From Phoronis australis (lineage: Eukaryota > Phoronida > Phoronidae): a stretch of 62,000 bases of DNA. The stretch spans positions 1 through 62,000 of the forward strand of contig NMRA01000037.1 in the NCBI GenBank assembly GCA_002633005.1, written 5' to 3'. Positions 44,931 to 57,300 of the stretch are shown here, one piece after another. The translations under genes and the position numbers were made by a program. The notes beneath the pieces are model-generated. The model was not told where the DNA came from and ran no database searches. It was given only the letters and a program-made list of their open reading frames with translations. Positions within the stretch are counted from its first letter, which is position 1; every line of letters starts with the position of its first letter.

Positions 44931-45758
44931 AATCAAGATATCTCGTCTTGGACGGAACACGACCCTATAGCTGCTAAATGTTTGTAACAAGGTAATGATC
45001 GTTAACCTTTTTTGACATTCTCGTTTGGAGTAAGCTTGAAAATTCTTTCCACAAAGTTTGCAAAATCTGCAAGCATGGTTAGTGCTTCTACAGCGTTCGT
45101 CGATGGCGACGGGAAATTGCGCCTTCATCGAATCACTGGATGCTTTTTCCATCAAAATGATGAGAGCCACATTTCAGCTCTTCTCTCAAGCGAGGTGTGG
45201 AATCAATTTTTGGGTGAAATCATCAAAACGGGGTTTAGTATCCTCAAAGATTTGTTGGACTTCATTTCATTCAACTAAAGTATGGGCTAATCCATATTCT
45301 TTTATTATAATAGACGTTTTAGTTTCACACGATGGTCGTATGCTTGATGTCATTATTGGCAAAATCAGTTGTAGTTCCTTCCTCCTAGCAAATTATTTTG
45401 ATGATGTTCGTTTTTGGTCATAACATGAGGATAAAAGTGACGATCAATGGAACTTTATAAAACCTTGATGGTCAATTTTATCAAATTTTTTTGAGTTACT
45501 GTAATTATTCTCGCATTTCGCCAGAATTATGACTTTCCATTTTTCAAAGACTGATTACTTTACTGCAAATTACAGAAATTTTACCTAATGATTGTTTAAT
45601 AGCAGCTGTATGGTACAAACAAAGCTAACAACTGACTAAAATTTTCTTAATATTTATTCCTCTTGAAAAAATTTGTGTTAAATACGCGGTATCTTGCTTA
45701 TTACCGGTATATGTAGAGGTTTTAACAACTTATTTAAAATGACTTGTTCTTATTAAAG

Positions 45759-45915
45759 TGACAGGCAAGAAATTGAATTTCGGGCCTTTCAAAAGTGGGG
45801 CCTTGTACATTAATATAGGCGGCTGGGACCCGAAGGAGGATGAGGAGTGGGACCAACTGTATTAATATAGGTTGTCCCACTTTTGAGGCCCGACATTAAT
45901 TTCTTGCTTATGTCA
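45759..45915. repeat. 157-bp palindromic MITE
   Basis: Left arm TGACAGGCAAGAAATTGAAT, then TTCGGGCCTTTCAAAAGTGG; the right arm CCCACTTTTGAGGCCCGACA, then TTAATTTCTTGCTTATGTCA is its inverse. The centre contains two TATTAATATAGG-like blocks. No coding capacity. In the downstream flank of SIK3. Confidence 0.85.
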
Positions 45916-48900
45916 TTTTAGTAATAATAAATCATTTTAGTTAATAAACTGTTTAATTACAGCTAATGTTATGTGTTAGAATGGAAAGCTCTCCAGTATT
46001 TTATTCAATTTGGGTTTCCTACCAAAGAATAGTTCAATTACTGTATAGGCTAAGTTAAGTTTACGTACGGTAAACATTCCTCAATTTCAGACAAACTTTA
46101 TTGCCACAGTTGCCAAACTCATGTTTTCAGAAGCATGCCACATTGTTGAAAATGCTCGAGATTTTACCAAATGTTATTTGGTAATAGCTACACTATACAA
46201 ACCATGCTGAAAGCAAATTGTCTTGAAATGTTATTTTTGTAGAGAAATTTGACAAAGTGAAATTTCACCTGTTCACTACATCGTGTTCCTAACTCTAGGA
46301 TGTTTACTGTAATTCTGTTATTAATTGGGAATTTGCAGAAGTTGCAGTTATTTCTTCAACACAAAGTCGTGTGAGTTTAGTTGGAAGGAGACATTTCTTA
46401 TTGTGAAGTCGTTGCTGCATGGACCTTCAAGAGTCATTTCCTTTTTCATTTTATGTGTTCTATGATAATATTATGCACTGAGTATGCGAGTTCTAGTCAG
46501 GAAGCAGTGTCACTGTATTAGTTGCTCTTGAAATCGTTCCTTTGTTATTTAAATACAGCTGAATCAATCAGTTTTCCTTGTCATATTTTTGTGACGATGC
46601 GCAAACAGCTGACCAGCGCTCGGTCCAGTGCAGAAAAGGCATTGTTTTATATTGGATTTATTTTTCTTGTCGAGCAGTATTTCAGAACGTTGCCAAACAA
46701 TTGTGTATAGTACTTGTTGGTGTATTTATTTATTCTGCATACAGTTCCCGTGGAATCCTTGCATGTACTTAAAATTTTGTTTGCATTTATAGGGTAGAAA
46801 TGTGGCTGAAATCGAACTGGGAATCTAAATTCACTAGTTGGTGCTAGTGTATCAAGGGTCCCAGGGTCCCATGTGTAGAAGTGCCTTCAGTCTGGTAATA
46901 TTGAATGGGACCCACGTGCTGGTGAACTGCTTTCTTGTCTCCATCTATTCACATGTTCAAAAGACCAACCTTTCTTCATTAGCGCCACCTAGTGAATATT
47001 GAGTCACCTATTGTTTGTCTTTCATAACACCACAAATCTTCAAATCTCCAAAAATTAAAAGGTACGGTGAATTCTTCACTTACGTAGCACACAATGTGGC
47101 CAACAAGTGAAGTTTTTGTTACGTTTCTCCACATAAGTAAAGATTAAGAACATTTTAGTCTGTTACAAGCATGATTTGCAATGTGTGTCCTAAAACAACA
47201 TTGGCTTAAGTTCCCGTTATGCTCAAAAAGATAAATGATCAGGCAATAATTTCTGTGCTAAATTGGGGAATTACCGTACTCTTAAAAGAACGTAATATTG
47301 TCATGATAATATAATGTCTCTATTTAACTTTTTACTCAAGTTTGAGAAGAGTCCTTCAGGCTTGTGTAATGCACCCCTCTTCATTGTCCTGCTTTTGTAC
47401 AGAGATAATTTGTTATCAAATCTGCCTCGCGAGGACGGACGAACTGACTATAATAGTTTTATATTGTGCAAACCTTCTGACCTTGTGATTTTTAAAGGCT
47501 AATTTTATCAGACGAGGTTCTATTTCTAAACGTAAAATGTTTCGATGGTTACAAGTGTGGCTGGATGGCCGTGTGTTTTTGGATGAATTCGCCAGTAACA
47601 ATTTGGTTTTATTGGGAGACTTTTTAGTATGACTAAGTTGTGTTGTCATTGGTATGTGTGTGTGGAAGTGTCTGATGTATTGTGCATATCACTGCATTGT
47701 GTGCTGTATGATGGGCTTGTATTGAAAGTGCTGCAGAATGTAAATACCACTGTTTTGGGAGTTTTTTGATTTTAATTCTGGTTGTGACGTTACGTCTTTT
47801 CATCAATATCAAGACACAGTGTCTGTAGTTTCGTTCAGTTATGAATTAGTCATTTCTATTCATTTATCTTCGGATAATTATCCTACTTGATTTCAACTGT
47901 TGCAATATTTTTTGTGCCCGTCATACCGTGACTTTTCAGGATATTGTCCAAGTTATAAGCGCCATCTTGTGAGAAAAGTTGGCCACCTGGAAAAGCTTTC
48001 ACCTTTTTCCATGTTTAAAAATTCAAAAAAATTTCTTTACCAGCCAAGTTTGTGCAATCAAACAAAATTTAGTTTTATCAGAAAAGTCCCAAAATTGGAG
48101 TATTTTCTTGGCATTATAACAAAATGAGTTTAACATTGTGAAATGCTTAATTTAACTGCATGCTATTATTGAATATATTTTGAGATTTTTAAAAATTGTT
48201 GTAATCATGTTGATATATTAACTGACAAAATAAAAAAAGAAAACCTTCATATTTACTGTCACCAGAACATGAGCTAGACATAACCCCCCCGCCGTGGATG
48301 TTTTAGGACCAAAGCATTCAAATTCTACAACAACTTCACCTCACTGGTGCCATATATTTTTAGTCGATCTCAATTGGAATGTGTCTGAATGTTACGCAGG
48401 TCCCACGAAAAATGTACAAATTTGGCCGTATCTCAGAACTGATTGATCAGAAAACTTCCTTGCTTGATGCGCTGTTCTACAAAATGTTGCAAACTTGTTT
48501 TAAAACGTTTCACTTTTGCATTGGGAGCTACTGATTATGAGTTTTTTACGACTTCAGAAATAAAATCAAAAAGGTGCTCCGCCAAAAATATTTTGCAGAA
48601 CCGTAACAGCATTTTGATATTTCATCTTTATCATATTCATTATAATAATGAAATTTGGTCACAGTTATTGATACCGTTTTGCCATTACATTTCTTTTTTA
48701 GTAAAAAGACACAGACATGCGACCCAATCTAAGGCAGTTTGATGTAAAGTAATAAATCAATGTACATCCTTTCTACTTTCAGAAAATATTTAGTTTTGCG
48801 TTGTGAATTTCTATAGTTTTCTAGATATTTCGCTAAATGCACAAACCTGTGAATACAGTTCCACCTTACGTCGTCTCATTGGCTCAGCTTTTGTAATATT

Positions 48901-49500
48901 GAGCATGTGCATGACTGATTTTGCTTTTCCCTAAATTCTTATGAGACTGTTCCTCTGTTAAAGTGCTTAAAATAGCCTATTTCACATCCAAAACTCAAAA
49001 AAATGCCACCAATCAATCAGCTGTTAAATTAGAACACCTATCTGCAAACACTATCCGACAATACATTATTTAGATGATTTTGAGTTACGAGCATTTATTG
49101 GTTGAAACATACTGCATAAAATCGGGACAACAAATCACTGCATTAGTCATCCTCCATTGTGTTTAGTGTAAAGTCAGACATTGCTGCTCGTTTTCCTGTT
49201 GTTAATGGTATAAGGAATGGTGAGGAGTTGTGTTTGTGGTGGTTGTGACAATTAACATTTGACCTCATGAGACACAAGTTTATACAAGAAACTCTCATGT
49301 TGGTGGATACGACACACAGGTGCCGAGAGCATTCGTACATCACACTCGCATTCGGAGCGCTAAGAAATTTTCAATTGAAGTCGCTTTCCTTCTATTTTCT
49401 TGTTTTGGGGATATTGAATTCACGGTTATGATATGCGGTGCTATAACGGAAGTTTAAATGCTGCTGACAATGTAGTTACTTGTTAAAACAAGATAAATGG

Positions 49501-51163
49501 TGGTTTTAAGTACTTCAAGATGGCCGTTGCCCTGGAGACCAAGCCACTGTGGAAGAAACATGAGCAAAATAGGAAGAGACATCTGATAATTTACAAAATT
49601 TATTACAGTGTACAAATACCTCATTAAAAATGATACGTAGAGCAATTTGTCCACAAAATGATACAAAATAAATATATGTACACAAAAGTTAACTTTAGCA
49701 CAAAATAAAAATGTCATGGGAGTATGCAGTTAAGACATATAAATTAAAATCATCAACAGTAAAAGACACAAGGCACACATGCTTCCATTCAAAGACAAAA
49801 TAGATTTATTTTTGCAAACAACAACAATTTTTCACCTTCAGGGACCAACATAGTTACTGACATTTTCAAAATTATAAAACAATGGCAGAGGCTCGCATAC
49901 GCTTTTTAAAATATCTGATTCACATTTGGTGAAACGCGGGGGAGGATTGCCGAGAGCTTTTGTTTCATAAATGTCAATAATTATGAAATCCTTACATTTA
50001 ATTACTAAGTAATACAGTAGCACTCATATGGTGGATTTAAGTGGACCAAGAGACCTTATCTAAGATGAAATCTCAAAGCAAAAGTAATCAAAATACCGTC
50101 TCCAGTTACGACTAATTCAATATGACTAATATTGACTACAATTGCAGCATATCTATTTGCAGACTGGCTTAGCCACCTTTCTACCTTTCCTGTCAATTCC
50201 TTTTCATTCTTAGTCATGAAGGAAGGCTAGCCATTCTAGTGTTGAATTTGGTTTCGCCCAGCCATTGTGACGGAGAATTCTGAGACATTTTGTCTGAATA
50301 CTTTGACCTGTACCGTATCTAAGGGACTGAGTGCATGAAAAGCAAAACTGTGATGTGGAACTTTGTTCGAGTTAAGTGAAAATCTAAATTATGCAAGTTT
50401 TTCTGCAGTTAATTGGTATGCACTAGATACAGGCCTCCAGTTCCAAAGTCTCACTATTCCTAGTCTATATGATGTATTACACCAATTAGAGACCTCTATT
50501 GTGCCAATGTCAACTTCTAACTCATATACAGACTTCATATGAACACAAAGGTGTAGTTACCATACGGGCATATGTCTACTAGAAAATTTCAACAAAACCA
50601 TGAACCGAATCTCACATAGCTCAGATATTGTAATACAGGTAATTAGTACAATACAGTGAATACGTAGCAAAATCCATCCTAACACAGTCAAAATAATTTT
50701 CTACAAATAAAACTATGCAAACTGGCAAGATTATATCACCACCCCTTCCAAGAAAGAAACAGTTCAAGGCATTTTACTCCAGAATGGCATAATCACATGT
50801 TTTACTGGCTGGATAAAGCATGTTTTATACACGCACTAGTTAGTGTTAATGGATAGCTACAACTGAACTTAAGGTATCTCGGTGGCTGTACTAGGAATTG
50901 CAACGAAATGTATTCTGTCCGGCAGAAATTTCAACACTTGAGTTTTGTCAAATCTTTCAACTTAAATGAAGTCAATGTACAATATATACAAACATGTACA
51001 TGCCTGAGAGGTCATAACAACTCATCTAACATGTTGCTTTTAGGATCACAACCAAAAATTCTTGTAATATATTTCCCATTAAAATTTTAGCACGAGCCTA
51101 GACATCTCGCTCTTCCGATTCTGACCTCTCTACCTTTGACCTCCGACCTTCCCTGTGCTGCCA
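49501..51163 (-). other. Probable 3' UTR and end of the JHY homologue
   Basis: Sequence to the left of the JHY stop codon. AATAAA on the minus strand occurs at 49810-49805 and 49604-49599 as possible poly(A) signals. No coding frame is supported. Confidence 0.4.
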
Positions 51164-51367
51164 TCACCTCGCAGTTGACAACACACTGCCAATGTTGCTG
51201 CGTAGATCAGCGATCTCACTTCGGTCCCGCGCGTGCCGCTCCTGAAGTTGTCTCAGTCGCTCTGCCTCTTCTTCATCCTCGGCGTGTCGCGTCAGTGCGG
51301 CGCCTCCGTGATTTGTCCGCTTCGGTGCCACTTTGGGCTTTGGGACAGATTTGGAGTACTCTAGGGC
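51164..51367 (-). CDS. JHY: JHY last exon, ALEYSK C-terminus
   Basis: Encodes ALEYSKSVPKPKVAPKRTNH, then GGAALTRHAEDEEEAERLRQ, LQERHARDRSEIADLRSNIG and SVLSTAR, ending in TGA at 51166-51164. It contains a short heptad-like charged helix. The opening ALEYxKxxPKPK agrees with my memory of vertebrate JHY. Acceptor CCATTTCAG. Confidence 0.9.
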   Translation of the reverse strand, partial: ALEYSKSVPKPKVAPKRTNHGGAALTRHAEDEEEAERLRQLQERHARDRSEIADLRSNIGSVLSTAR

Positions 51368-54300
51368 CTGAAATGGACGGCAAAAAATTTTGGATGTGAA
51401 GAAGCAAAATAAAAGCGACCAAAATGCTTGATAAAAAGAACTACTTTAAATAAGGACTATAGAAAGCAACCATGGAGCACAGTTCTCTGCCAAGGCATCA
51501 CAGTAAACAAACAAACAAACCAACAAAATCATTTCAAATTCCTTGATGAGTTGCCCATAGGTTTGTAATTAGTTTCTAAGCAAATTACTTCGGGTAACGT
51601 AACGTTTCATAAAAATTGCACCATGCATATATTCAAACAGCTTTCACACAAACACAAAAAATCTCTTCTTTCCAACTCAAGTCTTACTTGTGGTGGAGCT
51701 AGTTTACCTACACAGCAACTGAAAGCTTTGTGGGGTATTTTTGAAGTGCTGGTAATTTGCTGGGAACATTATGCTGATATCTGGCTTGGGTCGCAGCATT
51801 TCTCCCAACGTGTCCTCTCAACTTTCACCAATTATTAGTTTAATAATTGCTGTATGAGTTTTTATCCATAAGCAGATCCAGAGGGGGGTCAAGGGGTCTG
51901 GACCCTCCTTTTCTATTGATTTTATTGATATCAAATCTAGAATTTTCAAATTGTTGACTTGGACCCCCCTTTTTAAAAAAATCCGATCAGACCCCCTTTA
52001 AAAAATCCTAGATCCGCCACTGTTATCGATTAAAAGTGGTTAGCGAAGACAGATAGAGTAAAACTAATACTGTGAGCTACACCATGATATACATGTAGTG
52101 TGCAACTGAAGCACGCACACAACAACCTATAATTCAATCACTACCAAAAGACATTAATAAATTATAAGCCATCCCTTAGTTAATGAATTCTAATCTTATG
52201 TTCTCTACAACAGCTGGATTCCATCAATAGTCGTAAATTATAGATCGGCCTTGTATGATACAATTCTTCGAGCAGGAAATGTGCATTCACAGCCATGTAG
52301 TCTTCATGTTTACAGAAAAAAACAAAAAAAAATGGACAGGTGTGACATAGAGAAGAAACATCTGATTGTGCAGTCATATGAATACTGCCCGTTAGGCACC
52401 ACAAGCCAGGGGTCTGTTCTGTTGAAGGTTGTACGTTCGGTTGAAACTTGGCACAGATTTAATTGAGATTTGTGAATGATGCAGTGATAAATGTGGGTCA
52501 GTATGACCTACAGCCTAGTTTACATTTGTTGTAATATTTTACTTTAAAAAAACAAACGCAACATCAAGGTTACAAACGCACCTAAAGCCATCTTAGCTAC
52601 GACCAGATACACTGCACAACCTTTGATAAATGGCCAATCAGCTCTCTAATTCCAAAGTCCTAACTTTGTAAACACTGCAGGCCTGGGATCAAATAGTGTG
52701 CCCAGATCTACTGAGAATCAAAACCAACTGGTCAGAATATTTATGGGCCTGATCACTAGGCTACTTGCACATCCTCACAGTAGAGGGCGAAAGTGATCTA
52801 TTGAACAGGATAATTCAATTCCAATGAACTGTTTCATATGAAAAGTGACTTAAGACTTGAGTCTAAAATTTTGTAACTGTTAGCACATCAGAGTCTAAAA
52901 TAAATACAAACTATTTGAATATCGAGTAATTATGGGTACAATTTCAAAGACTATGTGACATTAAACCATTTTTTGGAAATATCTGTGTGGAGTTTTACTC
53001 TCTGACTTCATGAAACAGGCCCGAAGTCTCACTTTTTTGGCATATTTTTGAAGTCAAAGTCTCGCTTGTTTGGCACATTTTTGAAGCTAGCAAGAATAAG
53101 TATAAATTAACAATAAAGCAATTAGGATTTCAAGGGAATAACTATACACCAATTACTGTTGAAGTGATTATATTTCCCTCCTAACGAGTGTTTGTCCTTA
53201 CCACTTTGCGTCGATTCATAATATCATCCTCCTTCACTTCCTCTCTAACGTAACTGACAGGTTTCACTTTACCCTGAGCAGGCCTGTTCTCTATGGCAAC
53301 CTGCTTGGCATAGTTGAGTTGTCTCTTACGCTTCTCTGCCTGAAACGCAAATCTCAATTATACACCTGATCCTCAATAGACATACACAACACAAAGTGCA
53401 GCGCATACTGGTTTTAATTTGCTTGCTTTGTTCAACTGGAATGTGTATAGAACGCCACTACAGATTTGTGTTCCCATACGGTATCTCATACATATTTTCT
53501 AATTACAATTAATTTAAATATAATTAAAACTAAGGTCCTCATAACATTGAATCTAAATAACTTTTCTTTCATTGCCTAGGCCCAGTGACCAACAAACTTC
53601 ATTCCAAATTCGACTGGAACATTGACCAATCAAATTGTGTGAAAGCTAAATTTACTCAAAGTATGTCACACAACTGGTCAATTTCAAGTCGTCTCAAGTA
53701 AAATTTGATGGTCACAGTACAGTAGGAATCTGTCACAGGACCGGTACCTTCTCTTTCCATGTATCCTCATCAAGTGCAGGCCCCAGTCCACCGAGACTTA
53801 TCTCCAGTTTCAACTTCCTGTAGTCTTCCACCGTGTACTTTTTATAAGTTGGCTTCTTATTGGCTCGTTCCTTCTGCTTGGAGTACTCTTGCATGTAGCT
53901 GCCGCTTTTTTCTTTCTGCTCGCCCGACTTTTCTTTCTTCTGCCCAGAGATTGGAGGGATCTTGTGATAGGGATTCACTGTGGGGGACCCACGAGTTGTG
54001 CTCAGATTGTCTCGCGGGGACGTGTAGGCTTTGTACCTCTCCTCTTCATCGTTACTCTGAAGAAAGAAAAAGAATGGTGAGCGATGAAGCAAAGAAAGAT
54101 CGGCCTGAGTTCCACAAACCCAAGATATTAGTCATGTACTAATGCCACGAAAAATTTTTACTAGAAGAACAGAAATGGAGAATTCTATCCGACAATTCAA
54201 CATTCGCACCTTACTGACCAACGCTTTTACTGGTCGTCATTTTGCCAGGTTACAACGTTTTGAGCACATTCGCGAAACACTCCTTTTTTCACTCGTGTAC

Positions 54301-57300
54301 GTGACTTTATGTGGTCTTGTGTGATTTCGTTTTTCAAGCAAGAAGAAACTCGGAAATTAATTTGAATGCACCCCAGATTTCACAAGAAAGAATGTATTCT
54401 GAAGATTTAAATTCACACAAAATGTTAATAAACTCTCATTTTTATCAAGACCAACTGTGGTCTCATCTTACACTTTACTGAGATTACAAATGATGTTACA
54501 GGCTTGAGAAAAATGACAACTCACGATAAGTTAGGGTTACCATAGTTACGGTCATCAATGCAGTACAATCGTCAAGAGAATGCCAGTAAAGATGCCTTAA
54601 AGACTATCTTGAATGCTAACACCAGTAAATTTAGTTCCTACAGTATGTCAAGTGCATCACTCTGATCCCACCAGTGCCATAAATTTTCAAATGCAATGAA
54701 CTGTTAGGCCTATTTGTTGGCTACTGTCCACGTCACCGTGAGAATCACCTTTTAATTCAAACAGCTGTGAATAACACCCGTATGCATGCAATGCTGTTCT
54801 ATGCAGACCTTCCTTTAATACAAAAGTATTAGTCTTTTGCCGTGCTGATATCTCGTAGTGACGCAATATGACACAAAAAGGCAATTTCACCTATCATTTG
54901 ATGGTGCTAAATCTGGGTGATTAAACTCTCATTTTCATGTTTTATTAAGGTTTTGCTAGGACTATCTGGTTAGTCCAATACATCTAAAATAACAAAATTC
55001 CGTTGAAGTTAGGCTTTAACACCAGAGGTAAATTTCACCAAAAGTGTCTGAAGAGTAAGTCAAAAAGTTGGTCTTATGCTCTAAACATTTCATGAAAAAA
55101 ATAATAAAATCACACAGTACGAAGAATGCCAAGTCCCTGAGAACATAACCATAATTTCTAGATACTCAGATAATGTCTGTAAATTATTCGTAGGCTGGGA
55201 TGTGCTCATAATTACAAGACAACACTTTTATTCATCAATTGCGAGAGGGAGCGGAAGACCAAATTTCTGTCTTAAGTCTTCAGTGACTTCTTATGAAACA
55301 GACCTCTGAACATGGTCTACAGAAGTTCTATCAATAACATGTCCATGCATTTCTGCTTTCAAGCCAAGTATTTATTTAATTAATTAGTGTTACTATCGGC
55401 AACAGTACAAAATCAAACATTAAACCGATAGTTTATATCATCTTATGTAATTGTTTAAAGACAGCTCACATTAACATCTCAATTTGAAAATGACAACAGA
55501 TTTTAAATTGCACAAAAATGAAAATTGACAGAATAAAGAATAAACCTAAAAAGTACTCAACAATATGTCATGCAGACAAAGACAAATATGCCACAAGAAT
55601 TATCATAATTACCCAGGCGCACACAGAACACTCAATTTTTCAGAAACTCGTATTATAAAAGTGTGCGTATAAAGAACTGTTTTAAAAACTTGTATATTAT
55701 TGCATATCCAATAACCTTTTTAAAATTTGAAATCATAATCCTTCATATGCCTGTAACGCAACTTCATTCAACTGTTTTGAATTTTATTTATTTATATCCC
55801 TTTTGTGTATTGTCACCTGACCCGCAAAAAATCTTACATTACACAAAAACACACAAGTTACTTTAGATTTTTCCCAACAGTTCAGCCACCTATTGTAAGT
55901 TAAAAGCAACGTTTACTATTTAATAATAAGCTACAACTTCATGCCTATAAACAATTCAGTAACAGCTATCAGATGTAAGAAGTTGAATTTTAATGAGACT
56001 TTATTGAGTATTAATAGCCAATTTCAGTTTATTCTCCAACAATTACCAAAACAGTAAAATTGTTATGTATGGGCAACTATTTACAAACAACAATCAAGCA
56101 GTTAGTTTGTTACCCAACAAGGTTCGTCAATGCCACTTAAATGTTCAACAAACCATAAATATACTGTTATCAACAAATGTATTGACCAAAATTTTAACTC
56201 CGGACTAAAACGATACGTTGGACTCTCATTAACACAAAAACATCAAATCAAGTAATAATTCTTGAAAGATAAAAATAAAAGTTACAGTACCATATCATAA
56301 AAATTACCCAAAGTAGATGCATTAAGATTTGGATCTCTGGAACAGATTGATAAATAGTTTTATTAACTCTTTGAACCAAGGTAGATAACTGGCTTACGAG
56401 TTCCCGACAACAGAGCACGCGATTGATATCTGGACAAGCCTTGATTTAGAAATTTGTAATCTGGAGTTGAAACTTAACGCAAGGAGGTTTTTGTAATGGT
56501 GAGTTGAATCTACAGCACTCCCTTTTGTAAGACACTTTTCTTGATTTTGTTAAGAATTTGAAAGCAGACCTCAATTATTGGCATTATATTCATTTGCGAA
56601 AACAAGTCACCAATTTTTTAGAAGAATCTCACAAATAAAGGAGTTACCATTCATTCCTTACTTCGGGTTATTTTGCACCATGGAAATGAAAAATTGTTCC
56701 ATTTCCAAGGCATGAAAATCATGTTTTTCATGAATTTCCTGAAAAACTACCAACACAGACATAATTTGAGAACAACTTTAAACCAAATATGTTCGACAGC
56801 AAAAAAATTACTTAATCGGCCAGCTAACAATGTGCCCCAATAATCAAACTTATCAGATAAACTTTAAGAAAAAATTTACCCAGCATTCAACAAGTTAAGC
56901 TGTTTTTTGTAAACAGACGATAACGTGGCCACACAAACACCCAGGTAGCGTGGAGACCACTTGAGAATCATGATACACCACGCATCTTATCAACTGACAG
57001 GATACCAGCGTACACCTGACAGGCAAGAGGGTTTAATTAAGAATACCGGTATCAAGCTAGGATCAACATGGCAACAGTAACAAGAAAATATCATTAAGCA
57101 AAGGGTTTAAAATCTTTAACAAGACAACCGCCTTTTTCCTCAAGTAATAACCATGGTAACAACAGGACTCCACTAACAATAAACTACAGATCAATATTTG
57201 ACATGAAGTAATGGACCAGGTCAAGTTCAATAAATCGTTGCTACAAGAACAATGATTTCTATGTACAAATCAACGATGTAATACACCCTCTCTTGTTAAT

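Larger units (their letters stand above)
43080..49500. other. 3' UTR of SIK3 and convergent intergenic DNA
   Basis: No coding exon is supported. The SIK3 3' UTR starts at 43080; several AATAAA-like and ATTAAA words occur, but I cannot choose the poly(A) site. Short frames at 45012-45423 have no recognised relatives. Confidence 0.6.

Noticed and set aside
45012-45423. Overlapping 88- and 121-codon frames
   Set aside because: Open on several frames and both strands, with no family resemblance, in repeat-bearing intergenic DNA.
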